Assembly (NCBI GenBank): GCA_000729835.1
Contig: JFHB01000043.1
Coordinates: forward strand, 117,177 to 181,176
DNA: 64,000 bases
Origin: Atkinsonella hypoxylon
Taxonomy: Eukaryota; Ascomycota; Sordariomycetes; Hypocreales; Clavicipitaceae
Reading direction: 5' to 3'
The translations under genes were made by a program, and so were the position numbers. The notes under the pieces were generated by a model that saw only the letters and a program-made list of their open reading frames with translations, did not search any database and was not told the origin of the DNA. Shown here in pieces: positions 10,293-21,877 of this stretch (the stretch's first letter is position 1; each line of letters starts with the position of its first letter).

Positions 10293-12564
10293 ATGTCCGC
10301 GTTCCGGATTACGACTTGGAATGGTAGGTTCTCGTGACCGATCACATGGCTGGCTCACATGAAAACTGACGTATGATGGCAGTCAACGGCATAAGGTACA
10401 GTCCCTCATCGCATCGCATTTGCTCACAATGAGACTGATCTGGATCACAGAAACCCCTTTGCGTATCAGCCATGGCGGGAGCAGAGGACTTTCCAGGTGA
10501 ATCTAGCACACAAATCAATCCGTCAATACACAATCCGCTAACCACAACTTTGACAGTCCATGTTCGAGATTCTGGAGTCAGATATCGTGGTTATGCAAGA
10601 AACAAAGATCCAGCGAAAGGATTTGCAGGACGATATGGTCCTGGTTCCGGGGTGGGATGTTTTTTTCAGCTTGCCCAAGTACAAGAAGGGTACGTCTGCT
10701 TGACTCGGCCACAAAGCTCGCGGATTGCTCTAATCTGCTTGCTTAGGATATTCCGGCGTTGCCATCTACACCCGAAACGCGACCTGTGCACCTATCAGAG
10801 CCGAGGAAGGCGTCACGGGTGTGCTCTGTCCGCCAAGGTCGACGACTAGCTTTCGAGATCTGCCCTCAGATCAGCAGATTGGGGGATACCCACGACCTGG
10901 TCAGCTCTCAGGAGCAGTAGAGGAAGCCATGTTGGATTCTGAAGGTCGATGTGTGATTCTAGAGTTCCCAGCCTTGGTATTACTGGGAGTCTATAGCCCG
11001 GCCAATCGAGACGAAAGCCGAGATCTGTTCCGGACAAGTTTTTTCGAAGCACTTGATGTGAGGATACGCAACCTGGTTGCTATGGGAAAGCAAGTCATTC
11101 TGGCTGGAGACTTGAACGTCACTCGATCAGAAATCGACTCTACAAACGTTCTCGAGACGCTACGGAAAGAAGATAGGACTTTAGACGAATGGATGTCCCT
11201 CCCAGTTCGACGAATCTTCAACCAACTCATATTCGAGGGTAACGTCATCGGAGAAGGTGATAAAGAGAGACAAGAACCTGTGCTGTGGGACCTGTGCCGC
11301 AACTTTCACCCTACTCGCTTAGGCATGAACACATGTTGGGATACCAAGAGAAACACGAGACCAGCCAACAACGGAAGTCGAATCGACTACATCCTTTGTA
11401 GTGACGCCATCAAAGACTGGTTCACATATGCCAACATCCAAGAGGGCCTCATGGGATCTGACCACTGTCCAGTCTTCGCCACCCTTGCAGACAAAGTCAG
11501 TTTCAAGGGCCACGATACCCCTCTGCTCGATGTCATGAATCCGCCCGGTGTTTTCAGCGGTGGTCAACGCGTGCGAGAGCTGGCACAAAGAGACCTCCTA
11601 CCGCTTTCCGCCAAGCTCATTCCGGAATTTGACCGTCGCCAAAGCATTCGCGACATGTTCTTCAAGAAGTCTGCATTAGCAGGAGTCGCTGCCAGTGCCG
11701 CATCGAGCGCCGAGTCACCAGTCGAAAAAGCAAGTGGTGCCACAGAGACCTTTGTTGGTGCGCGTTCGAGCACTGACAATTCCCTAAACGAGAATGGAAC
11801 CTCTGAAGCTCCTCTGTTGACCGCGAAGCCAGCAAACAATTGTGCAGCAAACCCTCTCTCGGCCGAGTCACAGAAACGGCCCTCTGAACCCATCGGCCCG
11901 GCTCCAAGATTGCTCAAACGCAACAGATCGGGTGTCGCTGCAAACACGCCCAAGTCAAAAGCGGCAGTAGGACAACAGACGCTCAAGGGCTTTTTTAAGC
12001 CTGTCGCTTCAACGGCCGTTCCTCCAATACCCTGCAGCCGCCAAGAGCCGCGGGCCAACACCATGGCACCATGCACCGCAACAAACACCACAGCGCCCGC
12101 TCCATCTCTGCCGGCAGATCTTGTTGGGTCCGACTCCATGGGCTCGGTATCCCCATGTTCGCACAGCGACCAGCGCGAGGTTATCCCCAAGTCTCCAGAC
12201 AGCGTAATTGATCCAATTGAAGCCAAAGAGTCGTGGTCCAAGCTGCTTGGCAAACGCGTCGTGCCACGGTGTGAGCATAACGAGCCCTGCATCAGCCTGG
12301 TTACCAAAAAGCCGGGCGTGAATCGTGGTATGTCCTGACACTGTCACAAAGCAATATGTGCATCGTCGTTGTTATGGATCGCTTTTCGTCCTGCCATGGA
12401 GGGCCTCAGCGTCACTTGTCATCTCAGCTAACTGAGACCCAGGACGCTCGTTCTACATCTGTCCCCGTCCTCTGGGTCCGTCGGGGGAAAAGGAAAAGGG
12501 GTCGGAATGGCGATGTGGAACTTTCATATGGAGCAGCGACTGGAACGGTGGAGCTGCATCGTGA
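10293..12564 (+). CDS. APN2: DNA-(apurinic/apyrimidinic site) endonuclease 2 (APN2)
   Basis: Six exons: 10293-10323, 10383-10395, 10451-10496, 10557-10689, 10747-12327 and 12443-12564, giving 641 residues. Apn2 is the exonuclease III-type nuclease of base-excision repair that incises abasic sites and trims 3' blocked ends. The catalytic core shows WNVNGIRNPFA (exons 1-3), VVMQETKIQ, LAGDLNVTRSEID, SRIDYILCS and GSDHCPVFA. A PCNA-interaction (PIP) box QQTLKGFF lies near residues 484-491. A C-terminal GRF zinc finger (CEHNEPC ... CPRP ... EWRCGTF) is split by the last intron. The 13-nt second exon is unusually small but is required to encode NVNGI. APN2 is the left boundary gene of the mating-type locus. 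Confidence 0.96.
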
Positions 12565-13330
12565 CACACGGTTTTTGCGCGGGGAGATTATCAGCCACTT
12601 GGTTCCGAGCTGTCGGAAGCGAATGATTCTGTACGCTGCATATTAGATGGGTCAGTAAGGGGATTGTCACACTCGCCTGGATGTTGACCCCGGGTCTGGA
12701 CATGTACGCCTGCAACTTTGCAATCATGGTGTATGATTATCGAACCGTGCCCTCTCAATGCAGTCACGTACACGAAATAGACGGACGAGCAAACTGCGTT
12801 ACAAAAGTGTGAAATCTGACAGAGCAAGTTCCATTGTTGAGAAACTACAGCATCTGTGATTCATCGTTTCGTAGCCACGGCGAGCTCATGTCCCGAGCTC
12901 ATCAACAGGCGCTCTCAAACCCACGGCACATCCTTTGCTCGAATCTGGGTTCTAGGACGAGAGAGAACCCCATGTTTCATAGGATGTGCCCCAGCCTTTG
13001 CCGTATTCAAAGTGGATGGCGCGACAGCTGTTCATCTTCTGCAGTTCTTTTCATGGGCGATGCATGGAATGATGGGCTTGGCATGTCTACGTCGAGTCGA
13101 TGGGTTGGGATCGACCTGATGCAATGTACTGTCTGGTAGAGCGTAGCTAGGGCATGGTTTGGCGGGGATGTATCACGCCGTTCAGCATGAAGAGCACTTA
13201 GTTGGTTTTTGGTTTTGGCTATTTGTGTTGGAATTTGCTTCGAGCCTTGCAACTATTTTACAAGACGATGTGGATTTTTTTTTTTCCGCAGCTCTTGCTG
13301 CATGTATTGTGGTGCTAGCGACTCCGATGT
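12565..13330. other. Convergent spacer APN2 / MAT1-1-3
   Basis: This lies between the 3' ends of APN2 (+) and MAT1-1-3 (-). No conserved coding sequence is seen. The left border of the MAT1-1 idiomorph is expected somewhere near here, but it cannot be placed without a MAT1-2 strain. Confidence 0.55.
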
Positions 13331-14066
13331 TCACTTGGTTTTTTCTACATTCTTCTTCGTGGTATATTTGTATCCCGGATACTTTTCTTTGTGCAATCGA
13401 TCCTCTTCCTGTGCCATTTTTTGCCAAAAAGCTTTTTCTTCATCTGTTTCATTTTTCCAAAGCGTGGATATCATGGTAGCTTCAAAAGTTAGACAAAGCA
13501 GTTAGAAGAGAGGAAGGGCATTCGTCATACATAATTCTGATGCTGTGATTCCTGAATGGTCTTTTCGTAACTCTCTTGACTTAAATTGGCGGTATAGTAT
13601 CCAACTGTTTCTGGGCCGTGGGATGTGACTAGATGTTTCTTCAGCTTCGACAACATTAGTCTCGCCTGGCAATTCTTTCGAGTCCGTCAAATCTATTAAT
13701 ATTTAGTAATTGGAGTATCGTTCTCCGTTTGATACTTACCACAGCTGAAATGAAGTGTGCCATAGTTCGCGATGTCAACCATGGCTCCCAAGGGCAGCGG
13801 ACAGAGACGAAATTTCTGGCGATAGGGATCATGGAATACCGAGACGGGTTGTTGGACGCGCCGACTGAGTTCGGGATTTGTTTCGTTAGACAAATTCATC
13901 TGATTAAAGAGTCTTCTCACCTGAAATTGTTTGCCATCGATTCCACGAGGCTTCTATGAAATGTCTCAGGAACGAAAACATGAATATTCCCTTGTACCTC
14001 ACTTGTGACAAAAGTCACTGGTGCATCCATCGAAGCGTCATCGTAGATTTGAGTGCGAGGCCGCAT
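13331..14066 (-). CDS. MAT1-1-3: Mating-type protein MAT1-1-3 (HMG-box transcription factor)
   Basis: Minus-strand exons are 13921-14066, 13740-13864, 13531-13692 and 13331-13479, giving 193 residues; all three introns are 47-56 nt with good splice signals. An HMG box spans about residues 113-183: it opens HIPRPRNSWILYRQF, passes through SELSTMISTLWKNET and closes KEKYPGYKY. An intron falls inside the box after SEL, at Ser145. The N-terminal part (VTFVTSEVQGNIHVFVPE) and LCPLPLGAMVDIA form the second conserved region of the family. MAT1-1-3 is a nuclear DNA-binding regulator of the MAT1-1 sexual programme. The first ATG (14066) is used; Met13 at 14030 is an alternative start. It is transcribed away from MAT1-1-2 and towards APN2. 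All parts are intact; no stop or frameshift is needed. Confidence 0.9.
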
Positions 14067-14360
14067 CCTTGTGCCTGTTTTTATTTTCAATTATCAACTT
14101 TTCTCCGGTTTGCGCTCCTTGTCATGCGTTTGAAAGTTGTTACACTGAGATGAACGTCGGGAAATAATTTGAAGCACAGGTTTAGGCCGGGACCAACCAC
14201 TACCAACACAAACTCGGCCCCATTTTCCTCAGGTGACCACCATTGTTCTGGACCCCGATTCACTTTTTGGGAACATACAGCCACTTACTTCAGAACTTGG
14301 GCCACTTCAAGCGTTTTTCAAATCATTTGATTTGTTCGACTGATACATATTACTGCAACC
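14067..14360. promoter_or_regulatory. Divergent promoter MAT1-1-3 / MAT1-1-2
   Basis: 294 nt separate the two start codons. It is inferred to be a shared control region that could coordinate the two MAT genes. No specific binding site is claimed. Confidence 0.45.
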
Positions 14361-15840
14361 ATGGAAAATATATATCACTTCGCGCCGCTATGGGATCGGC
14401 CGGATTTGATCTGTAAGCCAGAGCAAGCTCTAGAAGCTATTCGAATCAAATCTCTTCAGGCTTTTCTTGACAAAAATCTATTCGAGGACTCCAGGCCCCT
14501 TGGTCTAAATGGTATGCTTTATCAACGCTCTTCTTTCGACACAATGCTGAACGTGTTTTCCAGGAGTCGTTTCAGAATGTACCTGTATTATCCAGAAGCT
14601 CCTTGAGGATCACACAGATGAGAATGAAATTTTGCTTAGACTCCGTGAACTGGAACGAGAGGATAGCCTCGGAATTGTCAGGGATTCATTGGCTTTATGG
14701 TATGATGCTTCATGCCCTATCTTCTCTCGTGACCCTCGTCAGGGTCTTCCACCAGATTCAGAGTTAGAAGACGATAACGGAGCACCAATTTTCACTTGGA
14801 GTCGTCGTTTCTTCCATCAGCAGCACGCAATTGGAAATTTGGGTTTTATGGCAATGTTGATGACATCTGAGGTTTGGGTACTGCCAAAAAATGAGAAGCT
14901 GAAAGCTGCATCCCTCATCTCGGCTGCTACGACTACTATTATGTTTGCGTCTTATTTGATATACACTGAAGTTGTACAGCATGGTTGCGCTTGCGTTCTC
15001 GATGTCTCATCGGCTCAAAGCTTCGAGGCAATGACATTATTTATCAGATCATCATGGCAGGTTGCTCGCACAAACTCCAGCATATTTGACAGTCCCCCCG
15101 GAAGGGAATTTGGTGCAACCTTATCCGAGGTGAGACTGAGCAACGATGGCAAGCGGTTCATGACCAGGGTTGGACACGAATTATGGCACGAGGCTCCATA
15201 TTGGCATCCGTGCCGCAGAGTACCTGGCTCAGTTTGGAACAACTACTTGAAGAACCTCGCTCGTCCTATGTTTCCGATCCAATCTAAAACCAACAACGAG
15301 ATTCATATAAGCCTTCCAAGTACGATTTTTTCCCTCGTTCAGCCCTGGGAAACATATTATGATGAGCTTCGAAATCGATTTGACCAGGTATGCTCATCTT
15401 CAACTTCTATTATGGTATATTTGCTTACTCTTCAGGAAAGACTGGACGCCATCGCCATTTTAATTCGCTTGCATCGCAACATGCTCAATTTAAGAAAATG
15501 TCCGAAATGTCTGGACGCCCATACCCGGAGCGCAAATTATCCTCTCAGGTAAGGAATTGGTTTCTCGCTGCCAAATTGTGGAGAACTAATTGGAAATAGC
15601 TCGCAAATCATAATTTCAATGTGGAACAAGAATATTTATTAAATATGCCTTTGGTAAGTGCATGTCTTAAATTGGTACTAGTAAAATAGCTTATTGAGAC
15701 ACTTCTAGATCAAAAAACCTGCTGTTGATTTTCGGGGCAATTTAAGTTTCCCTTTCATGACTACAGCATTACGAGCCGTCAGATTTCAAGTAGAGCCGGA
15801 AGAGATTGCTCGAACGTTTAGTATTGCGTCATTTTGGTAG
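14361..15840 (+). CDS. MAT1-1-2: Mating-type protein MAT1-1-2
   Basis: Exons are 14361-14511, 14564-15387, 15441-15548, 15600-15653 and 15709-15840, giving 422 residues. It is assigned to the MAT1-1-2 family by its position between MAT1-1-3 and MAT1-1-1 and by its content: a large Trp- and aromatic-rich central region (FTWSRRFFHQQHAIGNLGF, HEAPYWHPCRRVPGSVW), PWETYYDELRNRF, then GRHRHFNSLASQHAQF and YPERKLSSQ. In Sordariomycetes this gene is needed for fertile fruiting-body development; its biochemical activity is unknown. Exon 3 has two possible acceptors five bases apart (AG at 15434-15435 and 15439-15440). Only the second keeps the frame through exons 4 and 5, so it was chosen. No recognisable DNA-binding domain is seen. 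Confidence 0.85.
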
Positions 15841-16254
15841 AAAGTAGTATTAATATTCATAAAGATAATAAACACAGTCGAGTATACTGAGCCTACTTGA
15901 TGATAGACACTTTCATATCTAAGAGCAGTTGTGAGGAGCTGTTCCATTTTCACATATGTCCCACTTGCTGAGCTATCCCACACTCTTCGTTTTGCCGCGA
16001 GATCTGACGAGAAACTGACAAAGTCACCCCAGTCGATGTCACTTCAAACACCATGCTCAATTGAGCGTCCAGCCACCACCAATTCCACTCCATCCCTGCA
16101 ATGAGACTAATTACACCCCACCCTTTTCAGAAATTCACTACCCTTCAGTTCATAAATGCACTCCCTCCCATTCTGGATTAAAACACATGAACATTAACTT
16201 CTTGGATTCTCCAGTTTCTCATGGCCGACTCTCATCCCAGGAATACAAATCAAA
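15841..16254. other. Spacer between MAT1-1-2 and MAT1-1-1
   Basis: A 414-nt region containing the MAT1-1-2 3' UTR and the MAT1-1-1 promoter. No coding sequence is supported. Confidence 0.55.
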
Positions 16255-17469
16255 ATGGCGAACAGGGCAGAACTTATGCAACAGCTTTCCATACTGCCAA
16301 CGCAAGAACTTCTTCAGTACCTTAAGGACGAAACAATGCTTGACATTGCGACGAGATATTTTAACACAACGATCCAGCACACCACGACACCAGCATTCCA
16401 CCAACCGATGGTTTATCATCATGGGAAACAGAAATTTCAGACTTGTGACAAGGCCAAGCGGCCGTTGAATGCTTTCATGGCATTTCGCAGTACGTGTGCT
16501 TGAATGTAGAACCCTTTGGCATGCAGCACTGATTATGATCAACACAGGTTACTATCTAAAACTTTGGCCAGACCAACAGCAAAAGACCGCTTCTGGGTTT
16601 CTGACCACTCTTTGGAATAAGGATCCTTTCAGAAACAAATGGGCTTTGATTGCCAAAGTCTATTCATTCGTCCGTGATGAGGTTGGAAAAAACAAAGTGT
16701 CACTGGCTCACTTCTTGGGATTCGCGTGTCCTACGATGGGAATTATCGAGCCGCAAACATACCTGTCAATACTTGGCTGGTCGGTTGAAGGAGTTGAGCC
16801 GCTTCAGCGACTGGTTCAGGATGAAGCAATCGCAGAGATGGGACAATCGCAGCTATCGAACTGTGAATATCCCAGCACCGAGCTTGAGCTTCTGTCGACA
16901 CTAGTAAACATCGGCTATATGCCAGAACAAGGTGTCGACCTTCTTGACAAACTTGTAACCAATAGCAATGCTATCATGGCAACCTCCAGTCCCAGGTTAA
17001 CGTTACCTGTCTCATATACGCCAGAGAAGCTACAATTCATGAACACTATTCGATCAGATCCTGTCCAAGCTACAAAAGAACTCTTCGGAAATGTGTATGA
17101 TGACCACACAATTCAAATGCTGGGCGTTAAGTCCTACGATGTCGAGAATCTAGATTCAATCAATCATTTGCCAATGCAGATGCAGCTCCCAGATCCTCGA
17201 TATTACTACAACTATTCTACGAGCCATTCGCATCTGGCTATCAACGAAGCCCCAATCATGACTTTTGAAGGCATTCCAGATCACGAATCTTTCGACATCG
17301 ATAATCCTTGGGACGTGGACGCCATGCTTGGCCAATCCCGGTCGGAAGGGCAAAGAAGTAAGTCGCACAACATTGCACGATGGACAGTATTAACAAATTT
17401 GCAGCCGTTAGTCATCCCAGAAGTCCTTCGCATGATGCTCATGAGGATTTTCATTATGCATTCGGTTAA
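16255..17469 (+). CDS. MAT1-1-1: Mating-type protein MAT1-1-1 (alpha-box transcription factor)
   Basis: Exons are 16255-16489, 16548-17357 and 17405-17469, giving 369 residues. The alpha box, a divergent HMG-type DNA-binding domain that defines the MAT1-1 sex, runs from about residue 66 to 140: KAKRPLNAFMAFRSYY, LWNKDPFRNKWALIAKVYS, then VSLAHFLGFACPTMGI. The first intron interrupts the box at Ser79, a position widely conserved in filamentous ascomycetes. Downstream is the less conserved MAT1-1-1 C-terminal region, with GWSVEGVEPLQRL. MAT1-1-1 activates alpha-type pheromone and receptor genes and sets mating identity. Splicing the last 47-nt intron gives a C-terminus ending DAHEDFHYAFG; if it is retained the frame stays open to 17503 with an unrelated tail. 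Confidence 0.93.
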
Positions 17470-17857
17470 TTACCTGAGCTTCATTCTATTCACTGGGCAA
17501 TAGAATGAAGAAAGTGGCGTTTGTATCATTTGTTTTATGATGGAATTTTAACTACAGGCGGGGCAAATATTGACGGTGCAGGCGGCGTATGGATGACTTC
17601 AATCAGTTTTTTTAATTTAGATACCCCATTTATGAATCGACATCACCATCTTGCGTTGACTAATACTTGCAAAAAAAATTGCGGCCAGACTGAGAGACGC
17701 AGCGGAACCATATTCACTATGTAGCAAACATGCGCGGGCGCCAACCGTTCATCCCACTGAACAGCTGCTCGTGGGCCAGAGCCAACGGCAATGACAAGCA
17801 AGCATGCTGCCAGGTTACGTCAAAGGAATTAGCCGTCCAGGGCCCCACCCCCCCTTC

Positions 17858-17878
17858 AAATGGCAAATGGCAAATGGC
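17858..17878. repeat. Heptamer repeat AAATGGC x3
   Basis: Three perfect tandem copies of AAATGGC, shortly after MAT1-1-1. Confidence 0.85.
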
Positions 17879-19833
17879 AAAAGGGCTAACAGAAACAGAT
17901 AACGTTTGTAGATCTGTGGTAAGTCGTGCCAGCCTGATGCCGTACAAGTTGTTACGAAACGACGAAACGGTGCTTTTGGTCGTGTACCTAGACGTTAGGC
18001 AATTTGGTATTCTGACCAAAGTTACCGCGCTGACTCTGAGTACCCAGAGACTGGGAAGGTGTGCCAAAGGTCCATGACACACACATGGCTGTGGCTGGCC
18101 GTGGGAAAGTGGAGCCATGGCATTGGAAGGTTGGTCGGAGAATAATAATAATAATACAACGTGGCAAGTGTGCCTGTAGCATGTCGAGCAATCTTTGGGA
18201 ATTATGGTCAGCCGCTGTGGTACATACCTACATACCTAGGTATTCCGTACGTAACACCACTTTAGGTGCTGCTGCAAGGTGTTATCGACCCGCATATACG
18301 GAGTATGACCAGCCAGACATACGGATACATTAGGCAGGCATTAGGTACTCTGGGAAAACGCTGTCTACCTAAACGCAGGAAAGAGAGATGGTCAGTGTCC
18401 TCAGCCAAAGACCACATCCACAAGCATACCAGATCCACGTCAACAGCACTCGGTAACTAGAACTCAATCAACCTCGTTCGTCCTACAACTATTCTATGTT
18501 TCGATGGCGAGCAAAAGCAAAATCCCACGATCGGTTCCACAAACTTTTCAACCCCCGCTTTTCTGAAACCGTACGAGTCTATTTTATCGCGCACCACACA
18601 GATCGATTGACTTCGCCGAAGTGGCGCACAACTTTCGCAAGCATCGACTATCTTTCTGATCAGCCTTTCTCGGGGACGTACTCCGTACGGTTTGGAAATA
18701 GACTCCCCTAGTCTCGAAGCCCCACGGCCGTGAGCATCACTAGCTCACCCAACCCAGCAAGCTTCATCATCTAGCCTTGAACTCATGGCGCAGCGAACGA
18801 CAACAACCTGGCGGCTTCCGAAATCTCAAGCCACAATTTCCCGACAAGCCGGCTGTTGGGCTAGCCCTATGGCTCGGGGCATACGTTCATCAGCTTTATG
18901 CGAGTCAAAGACTTCCAATACAATCCCTAACGGAAATGCAACGGCTTCTGCAGTGGAAATTATGCTGCCACTTGCGGTTGCCTTCCCCACGGTAGGGTTC
19001 TGAGCAGACCACACGAGTAGAAATTGTTCTAATACATCATAGCAGCTCGATGCTTTAATCAGCACTTGGCAGGCGGATCGTGAGGTAAGCGCTGAGCATG
19101 AAAATACTGGTATATGATACAAACGCGGCCATTCCAGCATGACTACTGTCTTGTGACCTGTGCCTGCCACCTACAAGATGGCAAATGCTTGTACGACGCT
19201 TGAGGTACTTGAGTTCGCTGCCATTATCTCCATCTTGCACGACTGAGGCAGACCGCTGGAGAGGACGTGCATCTGAGAACTGGCCCTGACCCGAGCCGAA
19301 GGGATGGTAGTTCGCGTGCCAATGGCGTTGCACTGTGCCCTTACATTTCCTTCCTCATGGGGGTGTCGCGAGACTCGTGACCCGACTATATCCCATCAGC
19401 TGTATGGAGTCGAGACGCGGGGAACTTCTTCGGAGTCAGGTGCCTTTTCCTTTTCCCCATCCGTCTGCGTGGAGAAGCGGATCTCGGACTTCAGCTTTGA
19501 GCATTCGGCAAATTTCGTACGCCACAAACTATACCCACTTATTTGCGGCGAGTTCGTTCTTTGTTTGGGCTTTTAAACGAACAAAAATAACGCAAAGAAG
19601 CACGCCATTGACCACGGGACTGGTTTCTGCAATGGCGAGGGAGAAGTGTTTTTTTCCGTGGAGGCTCTGAGTGGTCAGGACAGGACAACTCATGCAAAGT
19701 TTAACAGCCAAATCGATAACGGCAGGACTGGCAGCAGCAGGTCTGTACGTGACATCATCGCCTTCCCCAAACATCATCACGGCCGATCCACAGACCACAG
19801 ACGGAAGGAGGTCAGGCTTTGTCTGGAATAGCA

Positions 19834-19916
19834 GCCTGGACTAGTTAGCGCTTGTTGGACTGGAGCCTAGACTAGAGACTGGACTAGAGCCTGGACTAGA
19901 GCCTGGACTGGACTAG
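19834..19916. repeat. Minisatellite, degenerate GACTAGAGCCTG units
   Basis: About six degenerate 12-nt units built on GACTAGAGCCTG, with a divergent left end. It lies in the middle of the MAT-SLA2 spacer. Confidence 0.85.
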
Positions 19917-21845
19917 CCCGAGCGAGAGCCGGTATGGAGTCCGGCTGTGTGCCAACTCCGAAAGCCAAGAACAGAAGCTAAACCCCGGACGGGCTGGTGT
20001 CGGAGTACGGCGCCTGTCGGACCTGGAATACTAAAGCATGCTATTTTAGCACCATGACTTATCGTCGCTAAATGCCCGAGCTCGTCAAGCCCCCACGTCT
20101 CCATTGGTCCGTTTGCAAACGGCTGCCCATGCTCATTGCTGTCAACTCTTAACGCGCGCGCAAGTGCCATTGGCTGGCTTGGCTGTCTGATACAGTTTAT
20201 GCCTCAAGGCCAAGGCCCACGAAAAGACACCAAGTCTTCTCAGACTCGGCTCCGAGACATCCACGATACTGGACCCAATCATATTAAGGCTAGTAAATTT
20301 AAGTCACTTGATCCTGTCCTATTTTTGTGTGATGTCGCTTATCGGGTTAAAACGTCGATTTTAGCGCGCAGTGTCCCCTATCCTGTAAAAGTATATTTTT
20401 AACTAATCAAGGGTCGGAGTGTATCAATATTCCCACGATGTCAATGTCATGCTCTTGAGACCATCCGGTTTCTTTTGGCCGATGGATCGTATGTGAAGCT
20501 CGGGGCCTTCCGAGGACCCTTTTTGTTGCGGACCGCGTGACCCAACTACAGCTCCGATATCATTGCTCATTTTTTACGCTAGAGGTTATGGTGGATGATT
20601 CTCGGCCAACTCTGCGCCATATTCGAGGCCCTTCTGGAGTTCTTGCACGTTTCTCAAGATTGGGGTCTACAGCTTCATTGGGGATTGTGGGGCGGTTCAG
20701 AAGCAGAAGCAGCCACATGACAGACAAACAATGCACGTCCTGCACGTCGCAGTTCCTGGTAGATTCTATCACGAGCACAAATATCCGGTCTATATCCGAT
20801 GAGGAATCCACATGCAAGAATGACGCTACATCATGATGGCTTGTGGTGTTGGATGCTGCAAGGCATTCGATATCTATATCTCATCATGCTCTTCTACCTA
20901 GTACATACGTGATGGTACACGCCTAGGCTCACTTGTGGCTGACAATTGACGTCAAGTGGTGGGTAGTAAAGCCGATATAACGGAGATTATTTGCTTTTTG
21001 CGTAGCCCTTTCAAAAGAAGTTCAAATGGGGTCCCGATATCAGCCGTTGCTCACATAGTACATAGTGTTCAGAGTGCCGGGGCAGCAACAGCTAGGCCAA
21101 CTAGATGGTACGTACCAATATTTACCATGACTGACCCTGACATGGCAGACTAGACTACGTACGGAGTATGCAACCAGACTCATTCTTTGCATTCGGTCTT
21201 TCCTATTTGTTGGGAGTCAGTTTCCATAGTGGGCCAGATCCCCACTTCACCATTGATCCTCACTCCCACCTGCCGAAACTGTTGTCACTCTTCACTCATT
21301 AGTCACCGAGTCGTCATCACTCCCTCTTCACCTCTTCCTGAGGACGAGCACAGGCGGTGGTCGTCCGCCTTCAATGGTGACCGCGACGAAGCGCAATGCA
21401 TCGCGTTCCCCTAACTTCAAGGCTGAACGTTAAAATAAGGCGTCACTAGCCAGAGCTGGACGCCGACAGTGACAGTGACAATCTCAGCTTCAGCCTGGCA
21501 CAAATATCTATGAACGGTACTCCCATGGAACAAGCGGCTCCATTCGCCAACTTGTCGATCAAAGATGGAATGCATACTTACTAGTTCTTCCGAAAAAAAG
21601 AGTATCATGACAAATTAGCCTGTCCGTCTTTTAGCCGTCCCGCGGGGCTCTCATCGTGAAGCATGTCGACTCTGCCTCTTGTGATGTCTTTATTGTTGAC
21701 ACTTTCCTTTTCTGCACCGAATTAACTGACAAGGGCCAATTTCAGGTTTCTATGCTAAGCCTCCTTGTGGCTGCAATGGCGAGGACGGTAGTTAGTCATC
21801 GAAATTTCCCCGGATTACATCAAATGGCATGGTCCACTATGTGGC

Positions 21846-21877
21846 GCATATTGAGCATATTGAGCATATTGAGCATA
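21846..21877. repeat. Nonamer repeat (GCATATTGA)n
   Basis: Three and a half perfect copies of a 9-nt unit GCATATTGA inside the MAT-SLA2 spacer. Confidence 0.85.

Noticed and set aside
11564..12307. 247-residue open frame opposite APN2
   Set aside because: Antisense to the weakly conserved linker of APN2; no domain, no splice signals, and APN2 is well supported.
15436..15552. Proximal-acceptor frame for MAT1-1-2 exon 3 as the main product
   Set aside because: It leads to a stop in exon 4 and loses the long final exon, whereas the distal acceptor keeps all exons in one frame. It is kept as a possible minor isoform.
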